In this document: one piece after another, positions 17,178 through 24,997 of the stretch
Layout of the letters: each line of letters begins with the position of its first letter
How positions within the stretch are numbered: the stretch's first letter is position 1
Source: an uncultured Oscillospiraceae bacterium
GTDB lineage: Bacteria; Bacillota; Clostridia; Oscillospirales; Oscillospiraceae
Direction: 5' to 3'
Length of the DNA: 64,000 nt
NCBI GenBank assembly: GCA_949841465.1
Contig: CATKZW010000005.1
Coordinates: forward strand, 1-64,000
Position numbers and translations under genes: made by a program
The notes under the pieces: model-generated
The model's database searches: none
Seen by the model: only the letters and a program-made list of their open reading frames with translations
Told to the model about the DNA's origin: nothing

Positions 17178-18137
17178 GTGGGAAAAAACAGAAACTCAAA
17201 CCATATGGTGCGCAATATTGCGCTGGTGGTCCTGCTGGCCGTGATCTGTATCGGCGGGGTAGAGCTGGCCGCCTGCCGCCACTTCGCCCCGGAGACCTAC
17301 GACCGGATTGTGGCTCCCGTCCGCTACGCCGCCGCGGTGGCGGTCAACGCCGGGAAAGCCGCTGTGGATACTGCCGTGGACGCCGCCGGGCGCTTCTGCC
17401 GGGCGGTAGGCACGAAAGCGACGGAGTTGGCCGGGCAGGCCGCCCATCAGGCTGCGGCCCTCTGGGAACAGCTCACGGCCGGGCCGGAGGAGATCGTCCT
17501 GGTGTTGGAAGAAACACTGGAGCCGGACCCCAGTCCCTCCTTCCATCTCCCCGCCGGGGACCCAGCCCTCACCGAGGTGCTGGAGGCGGACGGCAGGCAG
17601 ATCCTCACCGGCGGCATAGTGGACATCGTCTACTACTGTCAGGCGGACGAGGCATGGGCCGACCAGCTCTATGGCACCGATCCCATCGGCCCCTACGGCT
17701 GCGGACCCACGGCCATGGCCATGGCCGTGGCCAGCATGACGGACACCGACACCGATCCGGCACAGATGGCCGCCTGGGCGGCGGAGAACGGTTACTGGGC
17801 ACGGCGGAGCGGTTCCTACCACTCCATCATCCAGGGCACCGCCCGGGCCTTCGGCCTGGACGCGGAGGCCATTGGTGAGCGCACGGCGGACGCAATCCGC
17901 CGGGAGCTGTACTCCGGCCACATCCTGGCGGCCCTGGTGGGCCCCGGCCACTTCACCGAAGGCGGCCACTTCATCCTCATCCGGGGGGTGACCCTCAGCG
18001 GAGACGTCCTGGTGGCCGACCCCAACAGCCTGGAGCGAAGTCTGGTGGCCTGGGACCCGCAGATCATTATAGACGAGCTGTCCTCCGCCCGGGACAGCGG
18101 CGCACCGCTGTGGGTGCTGTCTCGGCCCGGTACATAG
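17178..18137 (+). CDS. C39-like cysteine peptidase family predicted lipoprotein
   Basis: This 319-residue exported protein has a basic N-terminus, a hydrophobic segment (13-29) and a possible lipobox LAAC (30-33), so it may be a lipoprotein on the outer face of the membrane. A helical Ala-rich region (about 45-105) leads to a papain-like C39-type domain. It has Q155 (YYCQADEAWAD), nucleophile C175 (YGCGPTAMAM), H264 (GGHFILIRG) and D281 (VADPNS). All key residues are present, so it is probably active or peptide-binding. The GTG start at 17178 follows GAGGGGAGGGG. It is monocistronic and divergent from the FtsE-like gene. Confidence 0.83.
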   Translation: MGKNRNSNHMVRNIALVVLLAVICIGGVELAACRHFAPETYDRIVAPVRYAAAVAVNAGKAAVDTAVDAAGRFCRAVGTKATELAGQAAHQAAALWEQLTAGPEEIVLVLEETLEPDPSPSFHLPAGDPALTEVLEADGRQILTGGIVDIVYYCQADEAWADQLYGTDPIGPYGCGPTAMAMAVASMTDTDTDPAQMAAWAAENGYWARRSGSYHSIIQGTARAFGLDAEAIGERTADAIRRELYSGHILAALVGPGHFTEGGHFILIRGVTLSGDVLVADPNSLERSLVAWDPQIIIDELSSARDSGAPLWVLSRPGT

Positions 18138-18153
18138 CAGGCTTTGTTCGTGG

Positions 18154-18189
18154 AATATCGGCCCGGTGAGACACCGGGCCGATATTTTA
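18154..18189. terminator. Terminator between convergent peptidase and fliT-like genes
   Basis: AATATCGGCCCGGTG and CACCGGGCCGATATT form a perfect 15-base stem with an AGA loop, followed by TTAT on the plus strand. It lies between convergent genes and could serve both. Confidence 0.82.
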
Positions 18190-18200
18190 TTGTTTCAGTC

Positions 18201-18599
18201 CTATACGTAAGCGGATTTTTCCCGGCCCAGGCGCTGGTTGAGCACCCGGTCCAGCTCCGTGATCTGTGTGAGCCGCCGCCGGTTGGACGCCACCTGCTCA
18301 CACAGCATCTGCTGCGGCTTTTGGGCGGGGTCAGCGGGAGGGCCGCCGTTGAGCATGCCGGCCAGCAAAGCGGCGTCCTCCCCCCCATGCAGGGCTTCCA
18401 GCTGTTCGCGCAGGGCGCGGTCTGCGTCCTGGAGCTTGCCCAGCGGTTCCTCCCGCATGCTGATAAGCATCTGAGTGCTCACCTGATCGTTGCGGTCGAT
18501 CGCCTGACCCAGCTGCTGGGTCAGATCCCACAGCTCATTGAGCAGGTTGCCGGTGCGCTTCATCTGCACCAAGGCGTCCATCACGGTTTTCTCGTTCAT
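18201..18599 (-). CDS. FliT-like small helical protein, last gene of the fliD operon
   Basis: This 132-residue protein is almost entirely helical and charged. It follows fliS by 3 bases, the position usually held by fliT, whose product is the FliD export chaperone. Sequence identity to FliT is not obvious to me, so the name rests on position, size and helical character. Segments such as LLNELWDLTQQLGQAIDRND and the C-terminal helix NRRRLTQITELDRVLNQRLG are amphipathic. No membrane segment is seen. It could instead be a lineage-specific filament accessory protein. Confidence 0.6.
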   Translation of the reverse strand: MNEKTVMDALVQMKRTGNLLNELWDLTQQLGQAIDRNDQVSTQMLISMREEPLGKLQDADRALREQLEALHGGEDAALLAGMLNGGPPADPAQKPQQMLCEQVASNRRRLTQITELDRVLNQRLGREKSAYV

Positions 18600-18602
18600 G
18601 GG

Positions 18603-19028
18603 TCAGCCCTCGGCCCCGGCCTTTTCCTGGGCGGCGGCAGCAGCCAGCTCCCGGAGGGCGTTCTGGTTCGCCTCCCGGAAGGTTTCCCGCAGTTCGCCCA
18701 CCATGGTCTTCACCCGCTCCAGCTCGGTCTTGTTCCGCCCGGCCTTCACCCGGTTCAGCTCGAAGCTGAAATAGTCGTACAGGCGGTTCAGGTTCCGGCT
18801 GATGGGGTACTGCATATCCAGGGTGTCGTCCAGGTAGCGGACGATGTCCAAAGCTCGGTCCACGCTTGCCTCAAACAGGGGGTAATCCGCCTTGTCCAGG
18901 GCCAGACCGGCCCGGAGCAGGCGTTTGACCAGCTCATCGTACAGCAGCAGGAGCAGTTCCCCCGGGGTCATATCGTTGATGCCCTGCTCCTTGTAACCCT
19001 GGTAACCCTGGAAGCCTTTTCTGTCCAT
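18603..19028 (-). CDS. fliS: Flagellin export chaperone FliS
   Basis: FliS binds the C-terminus of flagellin in the cytoplasm and prevents early polymerisation. The 141-residue product shows the family pattern MTPGELLLLLYDELVKRLLR near residues 20-39 and SRNLNRLYDYFSFEL in the third helix, which forms the flagellin-binding bundle. The N-terminal Gly/Tyr repeats (QGYQGYKEQG) are mildly unusual. It lies 28 bases after fliD and 3 bases before the FliT-like gene. Flagellin itself is not in this window. Confidence 0.94.
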   Translation of the reverse strand: MDRKGFQGYQGYKEQGINDMTPGELLLLLYDELVKRLLRAGLALDKADYPLFEASVDRALDIVRYLDDTLDMQYPISRNLNRLYDYFSFELNRVKAGRNKTELERVKTMVGELRETFREANQNALRELAAAAAQEKAGAEG

Positions 19029-19056
19029 TCTTGACTCCTTTTTCGCCGTTGATGGT

Positions 19057-21858
19057 TTAGTAGCCGGTGGACCCGCCCATCAGGCCGGCAAATGCGGAGG
19101 CCTGGGAGTTCATCTCAGCAATCAGCTGCTCCAAACGGCTGAACTGGGTGGTGTAGCGGTCGATCTGGCTGGACATCTTATCCTGCCAGCGGTCGATCTG
19201 GTTATCGATACTGTCGATCTGGCTCTTGAGGCTGTTGCTGTTCAGAGAGGTGGGGGCCTTAACGGAACCCGCCTTGGTAATCAGCACGCCCTTGGGCTCA
19301 CCGGTGGTCTTGACGTAGGTGTTCAAGGTGTTCTGCATGGTCTGCATCAGCCCGTTGCTGGAGGAGCCGCCCTCCTTGGTCTTGGTAAAGGCGTTCTTCA
19401 CCTTGTCCGGGTCGCTCTCCAGGGCGGCACGCAGCTTATCCTCGTCCAGGGACAGGGTGGTCATGCCGTCGCTGTAGGAGGTGCCGATGCCGATCTCCCG
19501 CAGGGTCTGGCCGTCGGTGCCGCCCGGGGCAATGGCGGAGAGCAGCTTGCTGTACATGCTGGACAGGGTGGTGTCGCCAAAGAGGATGCCCTGCTTGGCC
19601 TTTTCGTTGTAGGCCTTCAGCTCACTCTCGGAATACTGCTCCTCCTGCTCCGCGGTGAGGGGCTCATAGCGGCTGCCGTCGGACTTCTGGGTGGGCATAG
19701 TGGAGTAAGCGTTCTTGATCTCGGTGGCCATCTCGTTGTAATCTTCCACGAAGCTGCGGATGGCGTCGATAATCTTGTCGGTGTCGGTGGTGGTGTTGAA
19801 GGTGATGGGCTCGTAATCCGCGCCGTCCTTGCCCACCGCGTCGAAGGTGCCCTTCACGTTGACGGTCAGACCGTCCAGATCGAAGCTGTTGCTGCTGCGG
19901 GTCAGGTTCTTAAACCGCACACCGTTAATCTCCACATCCATGACGGCGTCCTGGCCGCCGGTATAAGAGGACGCAAACTCCGGAATATCAATTTTTGTAC
20001 CGTTGTTGCGGTTATCGCCCTCGTACAGATCGAAATTCACCGCCTTGCCGGTCTTGTCGGTGATCATGAGCTGGCCCGAGAGTTCGTCATAGGAGGCGGT
20101 CCAGCCATCATTGTAAATGCTCTGGTTCAGGTAGTCGGCGATGTCCTGTATCGTATCATCGCTTGAGATAACGAGGCTGAGGTCATAGCTGTCAAACCCA
20201 AAGGCGATGCGCTTGCGTTCGCCATCATTCAGATTAATGCCATAGGTGTCGGCAAAGCTGTCGCTGGAGCTGTGGTCGCCCGAAACGAACAGGTCCTTGG
20301 CCATCCCGCCGAACTCAATCTTGCTGTTGGCTCCCGTCTCGGAGGCGGTAAACTTAAACTCATTGGTCAGCTTGGAGTAGCTCACCTTCACGCCCGCCTC
20401 GGCGTTGGAGTTGATGGAGTTCATCAGGCTCTCCAGGGTGGTGTCCTCAGTGACATTGATCTGGGCACCGTTGATCTTAAAATCATAGAGCGCCTTGCCG
20501 TTGCTGTCGAGCCGATAGCCGTCCTTGTCCACAGAGTTGCCCGCGCTGTCCACATAATAGACGGTACCGTTGGGGGTGGTCTTCTGGATGGCATCGCTGG
20601 TACCCTTCAGCCGGTTGGCCTCACTGAAAATGGAATCGGCCTTGTCGCCCAGGATATCGGTGAGCTTCTTGCCGGGGTTGACATAGTTGGCGTCGCCGGT
20701 CTCAAAACCCAAGGCCTTTACGGCGCTGCCGCCCAGAGTCATCACGTCGCCCTTGCCGTTGGGGGTGAGAGACAGCTTGCCGTCCCCATAGGAGGCCGTG
20801 ATCTTGCCCTTGCCGAAGGCGTTGTCCAGCTCCTTCTGCAGGTTATCCGCAAAAGACTGGTTGGGATCATCGCCGTCCACGTCGGTATTCTTAATGACAT
20901 CCGCCAGACTGATCTTCTTGGTGGTGCCATTAAAGGTGATCCCCAGTTCCTTGTCGGCCAGATACTGGTGGGTCTTCATATCCTTGGTCAACGCCCCGGG
21001 GGACGTAATGACGTTCTCCCCGGCATACTTATCAATTTCGCCGGAGGAGGAGCTGATCTTCACCGTGTTGCCGTTGCCCAGCCCGTCGGAGAAGACGATC
21101 CGGCCCGTCTCATTCACCTCCAGCTTGATGGCCTTGTCGGCGGTGGTGGTCTCCTGGAAGCCGTTTTTGGTGTAAGTATAGGTGATCTCGCTGAGCTTGT
21201 TCTTGATGGCCTGGGCCAGCTTTTCGGAATCGCTGGCGTCTTCCTTGACGGAACCGTCGTCATTGAGGACCTCCACCTCGTTGAGGTCCTCCAGCTCATC
21301 AAACCTGACGTCGAAGGTGGTGCCGTTGGTGCCGCCGTACTGGAAAGTCAGGGAGCCGGACACCGTGCTCACCGGAATGTCGCTGGCGATGTCGAAGTCC
21401 TTGCCGGTGATGCTCTGGATCCCGCCGCCGGTCATGCCGGCCAGGCCGGACACGGTGTAGGAGGCGGCGGTGGCCATCTGCTTCACCGAATTGATCTTGA
21501 TGTCGCTGGAGCTCTTGCCGCTGGCGGTGATCTTGTCCGCATAGGTGCCCAGCACGGCGGTGTTCACCGCGTTGGTAAAGAAGCTGCTGCTGAGCAGGTT
21601 GGTTTTGGAGGTGTAGGAGGTATACTTGTTGTTAAAGGTTGCGGCCTTGTCGATGATGCTGCGGTAGGCCTCCTGCTGCCATTCCAGCTTGGTGCGCTTT
21701 TTGACCAGGTTCTGGATCTTTGTCTTGATGCCGGATACCGCGTTTTCGATCATCTGCTCGGTATCCATACCGCTGGCCAGACCGGAAAGAATGTTTCGGT
21801 TGCCGTAGATGCTGCTGGTGTTATAACTGCTGTTGCTCAAACTGGTGATAGACGCCAT
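19057..21858 (-). CDS. fliD: Flagellar filament cap protein FliD, unusually long
   Basis: FliD caps the filament and folds incoming flagellin. The conserved FliD N-terminal motif GLASGMDTEQMIENAVSG and the C-terminal domain with its coiled coil (SLKSQIDSIDNQIDRWQDKM) are clear. The ATG at 21858 is preferred over an upstream in-frame start at 21909 because AAGGAG is 8 bases before it and the family begins with MASITSL-like sequence. The product has 933 residues, against roughly 450-700 in most species. The extra length is in central repeats of surface domains (about residues 150-650), including VDSAGNSVDKDGYRLDSNG. It heads a fliD-fliS-fliT-like operon. Confidence 0.94.
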   Translation of the reverse strand: MASITSLSNSSYNTSSIYGNRNILSGLASGMDTEQMIENAVSGIKTKIQNLVKKRTKLEWQQEAYRSIIDKAATFNNKYTSYTSKTNLLSSSFFTNAVNTAVLGTYADKITASGKSSSDIKINSVKQMATAASYTVSGLAGMTGGGIQSITGKDFDIASDIPVSTVSGSLTFQYGGTNGTTFDVRFDELEDLNEVEVLNDDGSVKEDASDSEKLAQAIKNKLSEITYTYTKNGFQETTTADKAIKLEVNETGRIVFSDGLGNGNTVKISSSSGEIDKYAGENVITSPGALTKDMKTHQYLADKELGITFNGTTKKISLADVIKNTDVDGDDPNQSFADNLQKELDNAFGKGKITASYGDGKLSLTPNGKGDVMTLGGSAVKALGFETGDANYVNPGKKLTDILGDKADSIFSEANRLKGTSDAIQKTTPNGTVYYVDSAGNSVDKDGYRLDSNGKALYDFKINGAQINVTEDTTLESLMNSINSNAEAGVKVSYSKLTNEFKFTASETGANSKIEFGGMAKDLFVSGDHSSSDSFADTYGINLNDGERKRIAFGFDSYDLSLVISSDDTIQDIADYLNQSIYNDGWTASYDELSGQLMITDKTGKAVNFDLYEGDNRNNGTKIDIPEFASSYTGGQDAVMDVEINGVRFKNLTRSSNSFDLDGLTVNVKGTFDAVGKDGADYEPITFNTTTDTDKIIDAIRSFVEDYNEMATEIKNAYSTMPTQKSDGSRYEPLTAEQEEQYSESELKAYNEKAKQGILFGDTTLSSMYSKLLSAIAPGGTDGQTLREIGIGTSYSDGMTTLSLDEDKLRAALESDPDKVKNAFTKTKEGGSSSNGLMQTMQNTLNTYVKTTGEPKGVLITKAGSVKAPTSLNSNSLKSQIDSIDNQIDRWQDKMSSQIDRYTTQFSRLEQLIAEMNSQASAFAGLMGGSTGY

Positions 21859-21918
21859 AATGGATCGCTCCTTTCTATCCAGGCCTATGGGCGGAACGCC
21901 CCGCCCCAAGCATGTTTC

Positions 21919-21945
21919 ATGAAAAAATTTCTAAAATTTTTTCAT
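21919..21945 (-). repeat. AT-rich perfect palindrome in the fliD leader
   Basis: ATGAAAAAATTT and AAATTTTTTCAT form a 12-base perfect inverted repeat with a CTA spacer. It lies between the predicted sigma-28 start site and the fliD ribosome site, so it would be in the 5' leader RNA or act as a protein binding site. Confidence 0.6.
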
Positions 21946-21973
21946 AGTTTTTTCGCTGTACCTCTGTTCTTTT

Positions 21974-22000
21974 TTATCGACCTGTAGTATATTAAACTTA
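21974..22000 (-). promoter_or_regulatory. Sigma-28 (SigD/FliA) promoter for fliD-fliS
   Basis: On the minus strand TAAG (22000-21997), exactly 15 bases, then GTCGATAA (21981-21974) fits the sigma-28 consensus TAAA-N15-GCCGATAA with two changes. Transcription would begin near 21967, about 110 bases before the fliD ATG. On the opposite strand TATATT (21988-21993) could be a -10 for the parA-like gene, overlapping this promoter. Confidence 0.82.
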
Positions 22001-22041
22001 AGACTTTTCTCCAAGTTTTTGTAAAGGGGAGGGAATATTCC

Positions 22042-22854
22042 TTGACTCAGATCATCACCGTCACCAACCAAAAAGGAGGCGTGGGGAAAACCACCACCGC
22101 CTCCGCCCTGGTATGCGGCCTCCACCAGCGGGGAGCCAGGGTTTTGGGCATCGACCTGGACCCCCAGGGCAACCTGGGCTTCAACCTGGGGCTGGACATC
22201 GGCTCCGGCAGCACCATCTACGATGTGCTGAAGGGAACATGCTCCATCGAGGAGGCCATCCAGCCCACCGAGTACGGCGACGTGCTGCCCTCGGACATCA
22301 TGCTGTCCGCCGCCGAGGTGGAGTTCACCGTGCCCCGCCGGGAATTCATGCTGAGCGACCAGCTGGCCGGCCTGCGCGACCGGTATGACTTCGTCATCAT
22401 CGACACGCCCCCGGCCCTGAATATCCTCACCGTCAACGCCTACGTGGCGTCCACCGGGCTCATCGTGCCCATGGAGGCAGAGGTGCTCAGCCTGGTTGGA
22501 GTCACCCAGCTCCAGGAAACCATTGAAACGGTGCGGGACGCCTTTAACCCCAGCCTGAAGGTGATCGGCATCCTCATCAACAAGTTCAACGGCCGGCTCA
22601 CCCTGTCCAAGGACATTCTGGAGCTGGCCCAAGAGGTGGCCGGGCAGCTGGGCAGCCAGGTGTTCCAGGCCAAGATCCACCGGGGGGTGGGCGTGGCCAT
22701 GGCCCCCGCCCACGGGCAGAGCGTGCTCACCTACCAGCCTGACTCCCGCCCCGCCCAGGACTTCATGGAGATCGTGGACGTGGTGGCCGGCCAGCAGTTC
22801 CCCCGGCCCAAGCAGTCGTTCAAGCAGAAGTATATTTCCAAATTCTTCAATTAA
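22042..22854 (+). CDS. ParA/Soj-family ATPase
   Basis: ParA-type ATPases position cargo (plasmids, chromosomes, chemosensory arrays, flagella) by ATP-driven cycling on DNA or membrane. The 270-residue product has the deviant Walker A KGGVGKTT (11-18) with signature Lys 11, a DLDPQGN motif, and the switch VIIDTPPALN. It looks like Soj/ParA rather than FlhG/MinD, as it lacks an obvious C-terminal amphipathic membrane helix and ends in a basic tail (KQSFKQKYISKFFN). The TTG at 22042 is the start, after AAAGGGGAGGG. It is divergent from fliD and is followed 17 bases later by a ComFB gene. No parB or parS-like element is seen. Confidence 0.9.
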   Translation: MTQIITVTNQKGGVGKTTTASALVCGLHQRGARVLGIDLDPQGNLGFNLGLDIGSGSTIYDVLKGTCSIEEAIQPTEYGDVLPSDIMLSAAEVEFTVPRREFMLSDQLAGLRDRYDFVIIDTPPALNILTVNAYVASTGLIVPMEAEVLSLVGVTQLQETIETVRDAFNPSLKVIGILINKFNGRLTLSKDILELAQEVAGQLGSQVFQAKIHRGVGVAMAPAHGQSVLTYQPDSRPAQDFMEIVDVVAGQQFPRPKQSFKQKYISKFFN

Positions 22855-22871
22855 GTAAGGAGATCAGCGTC

Positions 22872-23594
22872 ATGGCATCAAAAGACAAAACCAGCAAAAC
22901 CGCACGGGTGATGAACCTGCTGAGCAAAAAGCCCGAATCCGCTGCAGAGGAGACCGCCGAGACCTCGGCTGCACCCGCCGCGCCCACGCCTCCCACTCCG
23001 CCCATCGTCACCTCCATGGCCCCCGACATGGCCGTGTCCGCCCAGATCAAGAACGCGCTGGAGGACGCGCTGGAGGGGGAGCTCTCCTCACAGCCCGCAC
23101 CCCAGCCCAGGCCTGAGCCCGAGCCCGTCCAGGAGACGGCCCCCGCACCTCAGCCCGAGCCTATCCAGGAGACGGCTCCCGCGCCTCAGCCCGAGCCCGT
23201 ACCGGAGCCCATCCAGGAAGCGGCCCCAGCCCCCCAGCCTGAGGCAGAGGCGGCCCCCGCTGCGGAACAGGCCCCCACCGCAGAGGATGCCGCCCAGAAG
23301 TGGAGCGGGCACACCTTCCCCCAATACCCCGGCTACATCAACGTCATGCAGGTGCTGGTGGAGGAGAAGGCCCCCAAGTATGTGAAGATGTTCGGCCTGT
23401 GCACCTGCGCCCGCTGCATGGAGGACGTGAAGGCCATCACGCTGAACAACCTCCCCTCCAAGTACGTGGTGCTGGAACGGGGCGACCTGATCCCCCGGCT
23501 GACGGTATATGAGGGCAAATTCAGCAGCGACATCACGGCCCAGCTGCTCCACGCCTGCAAGCTGGTAATGGAGCGGCCTCACCACGGCCGCTGA
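22872..23594 (+). CDS. ComFB-domain protein with basic N-terminus and Pro/Glu repeat linker
   Basis: The last roughly 100 residues match the ComFB (late competence development) family: LCTCARCMEDVKAITLNNLP (176-195), with cysteines C177, C179 and C182 and the family continuation SKYVV. ComFB-family proteins have been reported as cyclic dinucleotide receptors; binding is not shown here. The first 20 residues are basic and helical (ASKDKTSKTARVMNLLSKK). Residues 73-140 are a Pro/Gln/Glu-rich spacer with several copies of a unit like ETAPAPQPEPIQ. The architecture of a basic tip, flexible linker and folded domain is common among partners of ParA ATPases, and the parA-like gene is directly upstream. 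Confidence 0.8.
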   Translation: MASKDKTSKTARVMNLLSKKPESAAEETAETSAAPAAPTPPTPPIVTSMAPDMAVSAQIKNALEDALEGELSSQPAPQPRPEPEPVQETAPAPQPEPIQETAPAPQPEPVPEPIQEAAPAPQPEAEAAPAAEQAPTAEDAAQKWSGHTFPQYPGYINVMQVLVEEKAPKYVKMFGLCTCARCMEDVKAITLNNLPSKYVVLERGDLIPRLTVYEGKFSSDITAQLLHACKLVMERPHHGR

Positions 23595-23611
23595 GCCAAA
23601 CCGGAAGGAAG

Positions 23612-23650
23612 AAAAATCCCTGGCGGAGCGAGGCTCCGCCAGGGATTTTT
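23612..23650. terminator. Bidirectional terminator between the ComFB gene and the fla/che operon end
   Basis: AAAAATCCCTGGCGGAGC and GCTCCGCCAGGGATTTTTT form a perfect 18-base stem with a GAG loop. A and T tracts on both sides let it end transcripts from both directions, including the long fla/che operon. Confidence 0.95.
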
Positions 23651-23660
23651 TGCCGCCTTG

Positions 23661-24971
23661 TCAGCCCACAGGGACGTCGCTTTCAGCGGCCGCCTCTTCG
23701 GGCTCCGTCTGCTCAATCTGCTGCTGGTAGGGGTGGGTCAGCTGCTCCCAGAGGGAGTTCACATTCTCCATGCAGATGAAGTAGATGCTGGTCATCATGT
23801 TGTCCGGAATGCCCAGCTCCTCCGCCAGGGCGGTGATGCGCTCCCAGTCCGCCACCTCGTAGCTGAGCACCAGGTCATACAGCTTGCCGCACCGGCCCTC
23901 ATGGTGAAGCAGGGCGGCCTTAATCTCGTCCGCTACCGGCACCTCGGCCAGGATATCCTCCAGCGGGGCGTCGATCAGATAATTCAGCGTGGAAAACATG
24001 CCCATCAAATATGCCTCCGACTTGGATATGGGCATATTCTTCGCGTAATTCATCAGCTCACTGCAGAAGTTGGCCCGCATGAAGGACTGCTTCAGGAACT
24101 CCTCCGAACCGGGGTCCGTCTCGTTTTCCGCATTGCTGGCGCTGAGCAGGTAGATCCACTGCTTCAGCTGCCCCAGGCCCAGGGTCATGATGGCCTGGGT
24201 GATGGTGGTGGCCCGGTGGCGCAGGGCAAAGTAGGCGGAGTTGACCATTTTCAGCAGACCGTAGGACAGGCTGGCGTCCGCGGTGATCATCTGCTCGATC
24301 TCCTCCACGTTGGGTTCGTCCCGGGTGACGGCCACCATGAGCTGAAAGAAGTTGCTCTGGATGTAGGCGCTGCTGTGGGCCTTGGTGGTGAGCCTGCCGG
24401 CCACATAGCTGCCCTCCACTCCGTCCGCACCCAGCCGGATAGCCTGACGGTACAGCTTCTCGTCGTCCACGTTGGTGACGATGCACTTGATGTTCATGCT
24501 GTGGGCGACCTCCACCGTGTTGCGGACGGTGGCCTCGCTGGCGGTCTTGGCGTTGATCTTAATAAAGTGGATGTCATCCAGCAGGGACAGGTAGCGGGGG
24601 GTGAACTGGAAGTCGTTCACCGCGATGCGGTAGCCCTCCTTGACGTACTGCTGCACCAGATGCATGGACAGGGGGTGGATAATCACCGCGTCGTCGATCT
24701 GGATGACCAGGTCGCTCCTGTCAAAGAGCCGGGGGGTCTTTTTCATCAGCAGCATGGTGGTGAAAGTCATGAAGTTCAGCGTGCCCTTCAACACCTTGGG
24801 GCTGTTGTCGGTGAGAAAGCTGTAGATGGTGTTGGCGGCGGCAAATTCCGCGCTGGAGCTGGAGCTGTCGCTGCTGAAGGCCTGATTGGCCCCGTGGTAT
24901 AGGATTTCGTGTCCAATGGTATTCCCCTCAAGGTCCCGGATAGGCTGCCGCACGATATATTTGCCGCTCAT
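23661..24971 (-). CDS. EAL-HDOD domain protein (YuxH/CdgJ-like), EAL degenerate
   Basis: This 436-residue protein has an N-terminal EAL-like domain (about 1-200) and a C-terminal HDOD domain (about 210-410). The signature EAL reads HEILYHGA and the catalytic acidic residues of active phosphodiesterases are not evident, so it probably does not hydrolyse c-di-GMP. The HDOD segment is typical (ADASLSYGLLKMVNSAYFAL, then ITQAIMTLGLGQLKQWIYLL). Such proteins act as regulators, several of them of motility. It is the last gene of the fla/che operon, 26 bases after cheV. The short Glu-rich C-terminus is not conserved. Confidence 0.88.
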   Translation of the reverse strand: MSGKYIVRQPIRDLEGNTIGHEILYHGANQAFSSDSSSSSAEFAAANTIYSFLTDNSPKVLKGTLNFMTFTTMLLMKKTPRLFDRSDLVIQIDDAVIIHPLSMHLVQQYVKEGYRIAVNDFQFTPRYLSLLDDIHFIKINAKTASEATVRNTVEVAHSMNIKCIVTNVDDEKLYRQAIRLGADGVEGSYVAGRLTTKAHSSAYIQSNFFQLMVAVTRDEPNVEEIEQMITADASLSYGLLKMVNSAYFALRHRATTITQAIMTLGLGQLKQWIYLLSASNAENETDPGSEEFLKQSFMRANFCSELMNYAKNMPISKSEAYLMGMFSTLNYLIDAPLEDILAEVPVADEIKAALLHHEGRCGKLYDLVLSYEVADWERITALAEELGIPDNMMTSIYFICMENVNSLWEQLTHPYQQQIEQTEPEEAAAESDVPVG

Positions 24972-24997
24972 ACAAACTGCCTCCTTTTGATACGTCC

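Noticed and set aside
20272-21987. 571-codon open frame on the plus strand over fliD
   Set aside because: Antisense of fliD with biased composition (Gly/Val/Leu/His) and crossing the fliD promoter.
23095-23250. CRISPR-like regular repeat
   Set aside because: The repeats are in frame and encode Pro/Gln/Glu units of the ComFB protein linker, with no spacers.
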